Shown piece by piece: positions 62,954 to 64,000 of a stretch of 64,000 nt of DNA (its first letter is position 1; every line of letters starts with the position of its first letter). A program made the position numbers and the translations under genes. The stretch comes from Synaphobranchus kaupii. Taxonomy: Eukaryota; Chordata; Actinopteri; Anguilliformes; Synaphobranchidae. The notes beneath the pieces were generated by a model, which was not told the DNA's origin, made no database searches, and worked only from the letters and a program-made list of their open reading frames with translations. The stretch spans positions 27,692,281-27,756,280 of the forward strand of contig CM056391.1 in NCBI GenBank assembly GCA_029718625.1, given 5' to 3'.

Positions 62954-63349
62954 TAGGCATATATTGACGCTCACAAATATAGTTTAGGGCAGTGAAATTG
63001 ACAAACAACATTGGTATACACATGTTTTATATACTAGAAGTACAACTGACAATGTGTACTAATAATTATGATGAAGATATAACATTGGAAAAGTTGGGAG
63101 CATTCAGCATCTCCACCTATATGGGACCCTAACCATAATTTAACCCTAACCCTAATCCTAACCCTAACCCCTTTTCCGTTGTCAGATTGTGAACTTCGCT
63201 GATTATGTGATTTCAAATGTCATTCAATTCATCATAATTGTTAGTATACATTGTCAGTAGTTCTTTTAGTATATAAAACATGTGTATACTAATGTTGTTT
63301 GACAATTTCACTAACAAAAACTATATTTGTGAGTGTCAAAATATGCCTA
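62954..63349. mobile_element. Fold-back element with 122-bp arms
   Basis: Arms 62954-63075 and 63228-63349 are inverted copies with few mismatches, sharing CACAAATATAGTTT, ACAAACAACATT.GTATACAC and ATGTTTTATATACTA. The 152-bp centre contains a telomere-like repeat. No coding capacity. Probably a MITE. Confidence 0.85.
63141..63170. repeat. Interstitial telomeric repeat, five units
   Basis: Five consecutive TAACCC hexamers with one variant (TAATCC). It is inside the fold-back and flanked by ordinary sequence on both sides, so it is not a chromosome end. Confidence 0.9.
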
Positions 63350-63770
63350 TATACTGTTCCAGCATAATTTACAGCTAAATCTAGTCCCACCCCCTAATTC
63401 CCATAGAGATACATTCAAATGCAGAGAGTATCACTTGTAGGAGTACCAGAAAATAAGATACCAAGAATCTTTTTTAATATTGTTGGGTCACAGACATCAG
63501 GAAGTAATGGCATGCAAAGGATATGCCACCAAATATTAAAAATTATTACTTTATTCTGCATTATGTTAAACTGTTAAATATTTTTTGATGCCAGAAATGG
63601 GGGGGGGGGGGCGACGTACAAAATGTTCTATAATTTCTAAACGGTTCATCCGAATATTAAAGCTGACAGTCTGCCTTGTATCCTTTCTAACTCAAAGTGC
63701 TATAGTACAGAACCAAAATAACAAATAGTGTGTCACTGTCCAATGAATTATGGTGCTCACTGTAGTATAT
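63350..63770 (+). mobile_element. Tc1-family relic, copy c (plus)
   Basis: Begins near AGCATAATTTACAGC and runs through GGCATGCAAAGGATATG, AATTTCTAAACGGTTCATCC, AAAGCTGACAGTCTGCC and GTGTCACTGTCC..GGTGCTCACTGTAG, the 3' noncoding end of a fish Tc1 family. It is collinear with copy b at 29500-29863. A G run is at 63599-63611. No coding part remains. Confidence 0.7.
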
Positions 63771-64000
63771 ATATATATTCCCTTTTAGTACCTCTGCCAA
63801 TTTTTTGTTTACTCTCCTCAGTGTCTTAGAGTAAATTGACTAGAAGACAAGCAAGTCCATCAGCAAATTACCCAGAAAATGCTGTCAGTGCAGTTATGAC
63901 ATCAGGGTTTTAGCAGCAGATTGTCCCTGACTCGTGTGGTCTAATTAACCTGGCTCCTGCCTTTCCTGTCTGAACGCCGGTGGCATTTTTACCCCCTGTG
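63771..64000. other. Right edge, nothing recognised
   Basis: Unique-looking sequence after the Tc1 relic, with a short TATATA run at 63763-63777. Confidence 0.4.

Noticed and set aside
63141..63170. Proximity to a chromosome end
   Set aside because: Only five units, inside an inverted-repeat element and flanked by ordinary sequence.

Overview
The window looks like a gene-poor, transposon-rich stretch of a ray-finned fish (teleost) genome. It carries Sleeping Beauty-type and other Tc1 transposons, a tRNA-headed SINE ending in ATCC repeats, a Gmr1-like Ty3/Gypsy element, a class I endogenous retrovirus, several MITE-like fold-backs, vertebrate-type TAACCC telomeric hexamers and dinucleotide microsatellites. 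The species cannot be named from the sequence. I found no host protein-coding exon that I can defend. Almost every recognisable coding sequence belongs to a mobile element, and only one of these (a Tc1 transposase) is intact. A 500-base run of N at 35352-35851 is an assembly gap.

Layout. Positions 1-12997 are mostly unique or weakly repetitive DNA with a GC-rich block at the left edge, microsatellites, a Tc1-family relic, an inverted-repeat element (8540-9583), a 101-bp tandem duplication, and several hairpins between 11.1 and 12.84 kb. Positions 12998-20550 are a provirus on the minus strand with 486-bp LTRs that appear identical, a serine-tRNA primer site, and gag, pro, pol and env remnants with large deletions and frameshifts. 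Positions 20551-35351 hold a SINE head cut by the provirus, a 2.1-kb composite element with 22-bp terminal inverted repeats (24057-26186) that contains a fold-back and a SINE with a clear target duplication, and a long-inverted-repeat element (29864-31445) sitting in an older Tc1 relic. Positions 35852-41571 contain LTR-like repeats and a nested pair: a minus-strand LTR with a proline-tRNA primer site, split by a 1.7-kb solo LTR of another family. Positions 41572-51048 are largely unique, with an 8-bp-TSD hAT-type MITE and a 116-bp TG repeat. Positions 51054-57474 are a complete LTR-to-LTR Gmr1-like element whose integrase lies upstream of reverse transcriptase. Positions 57690-62326 are a transposon nest: a decayed Tc1, then a Sleeping Beauty-type Tc1 that was invaded separately by a young Tc1 with an intact 355-residue transposase and by a solo LTR. 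The right end carries a 122-bp-armed hairpin around an interstitial telomeric repeat and another Tc1-family 3' end.

How the parts relate. Target-site duplications give firm boundaries for six insertions: the provirus (CACA, though in CA-rich sequence), the Gmr1-like element (TGGTC), two solo LTRs (GCAAG and AAAGC), the intact Tc1 (TA) and the hAT MITE (AAAACAGG). The long-inverted-repeat element also has a TA duplication. Nesting gives relative ages: the Sleeping Beauty-type copy is older than its two inserts, and the proline-primed LTR is older than the solo LTR inside it. The most unusual observations are the provirus leader, which looks like a captured copy of the serine tRNA primer beyond the normal primer site; a provirus with identical LTRs but deleted genes; and the integrase-first Gypsy element.
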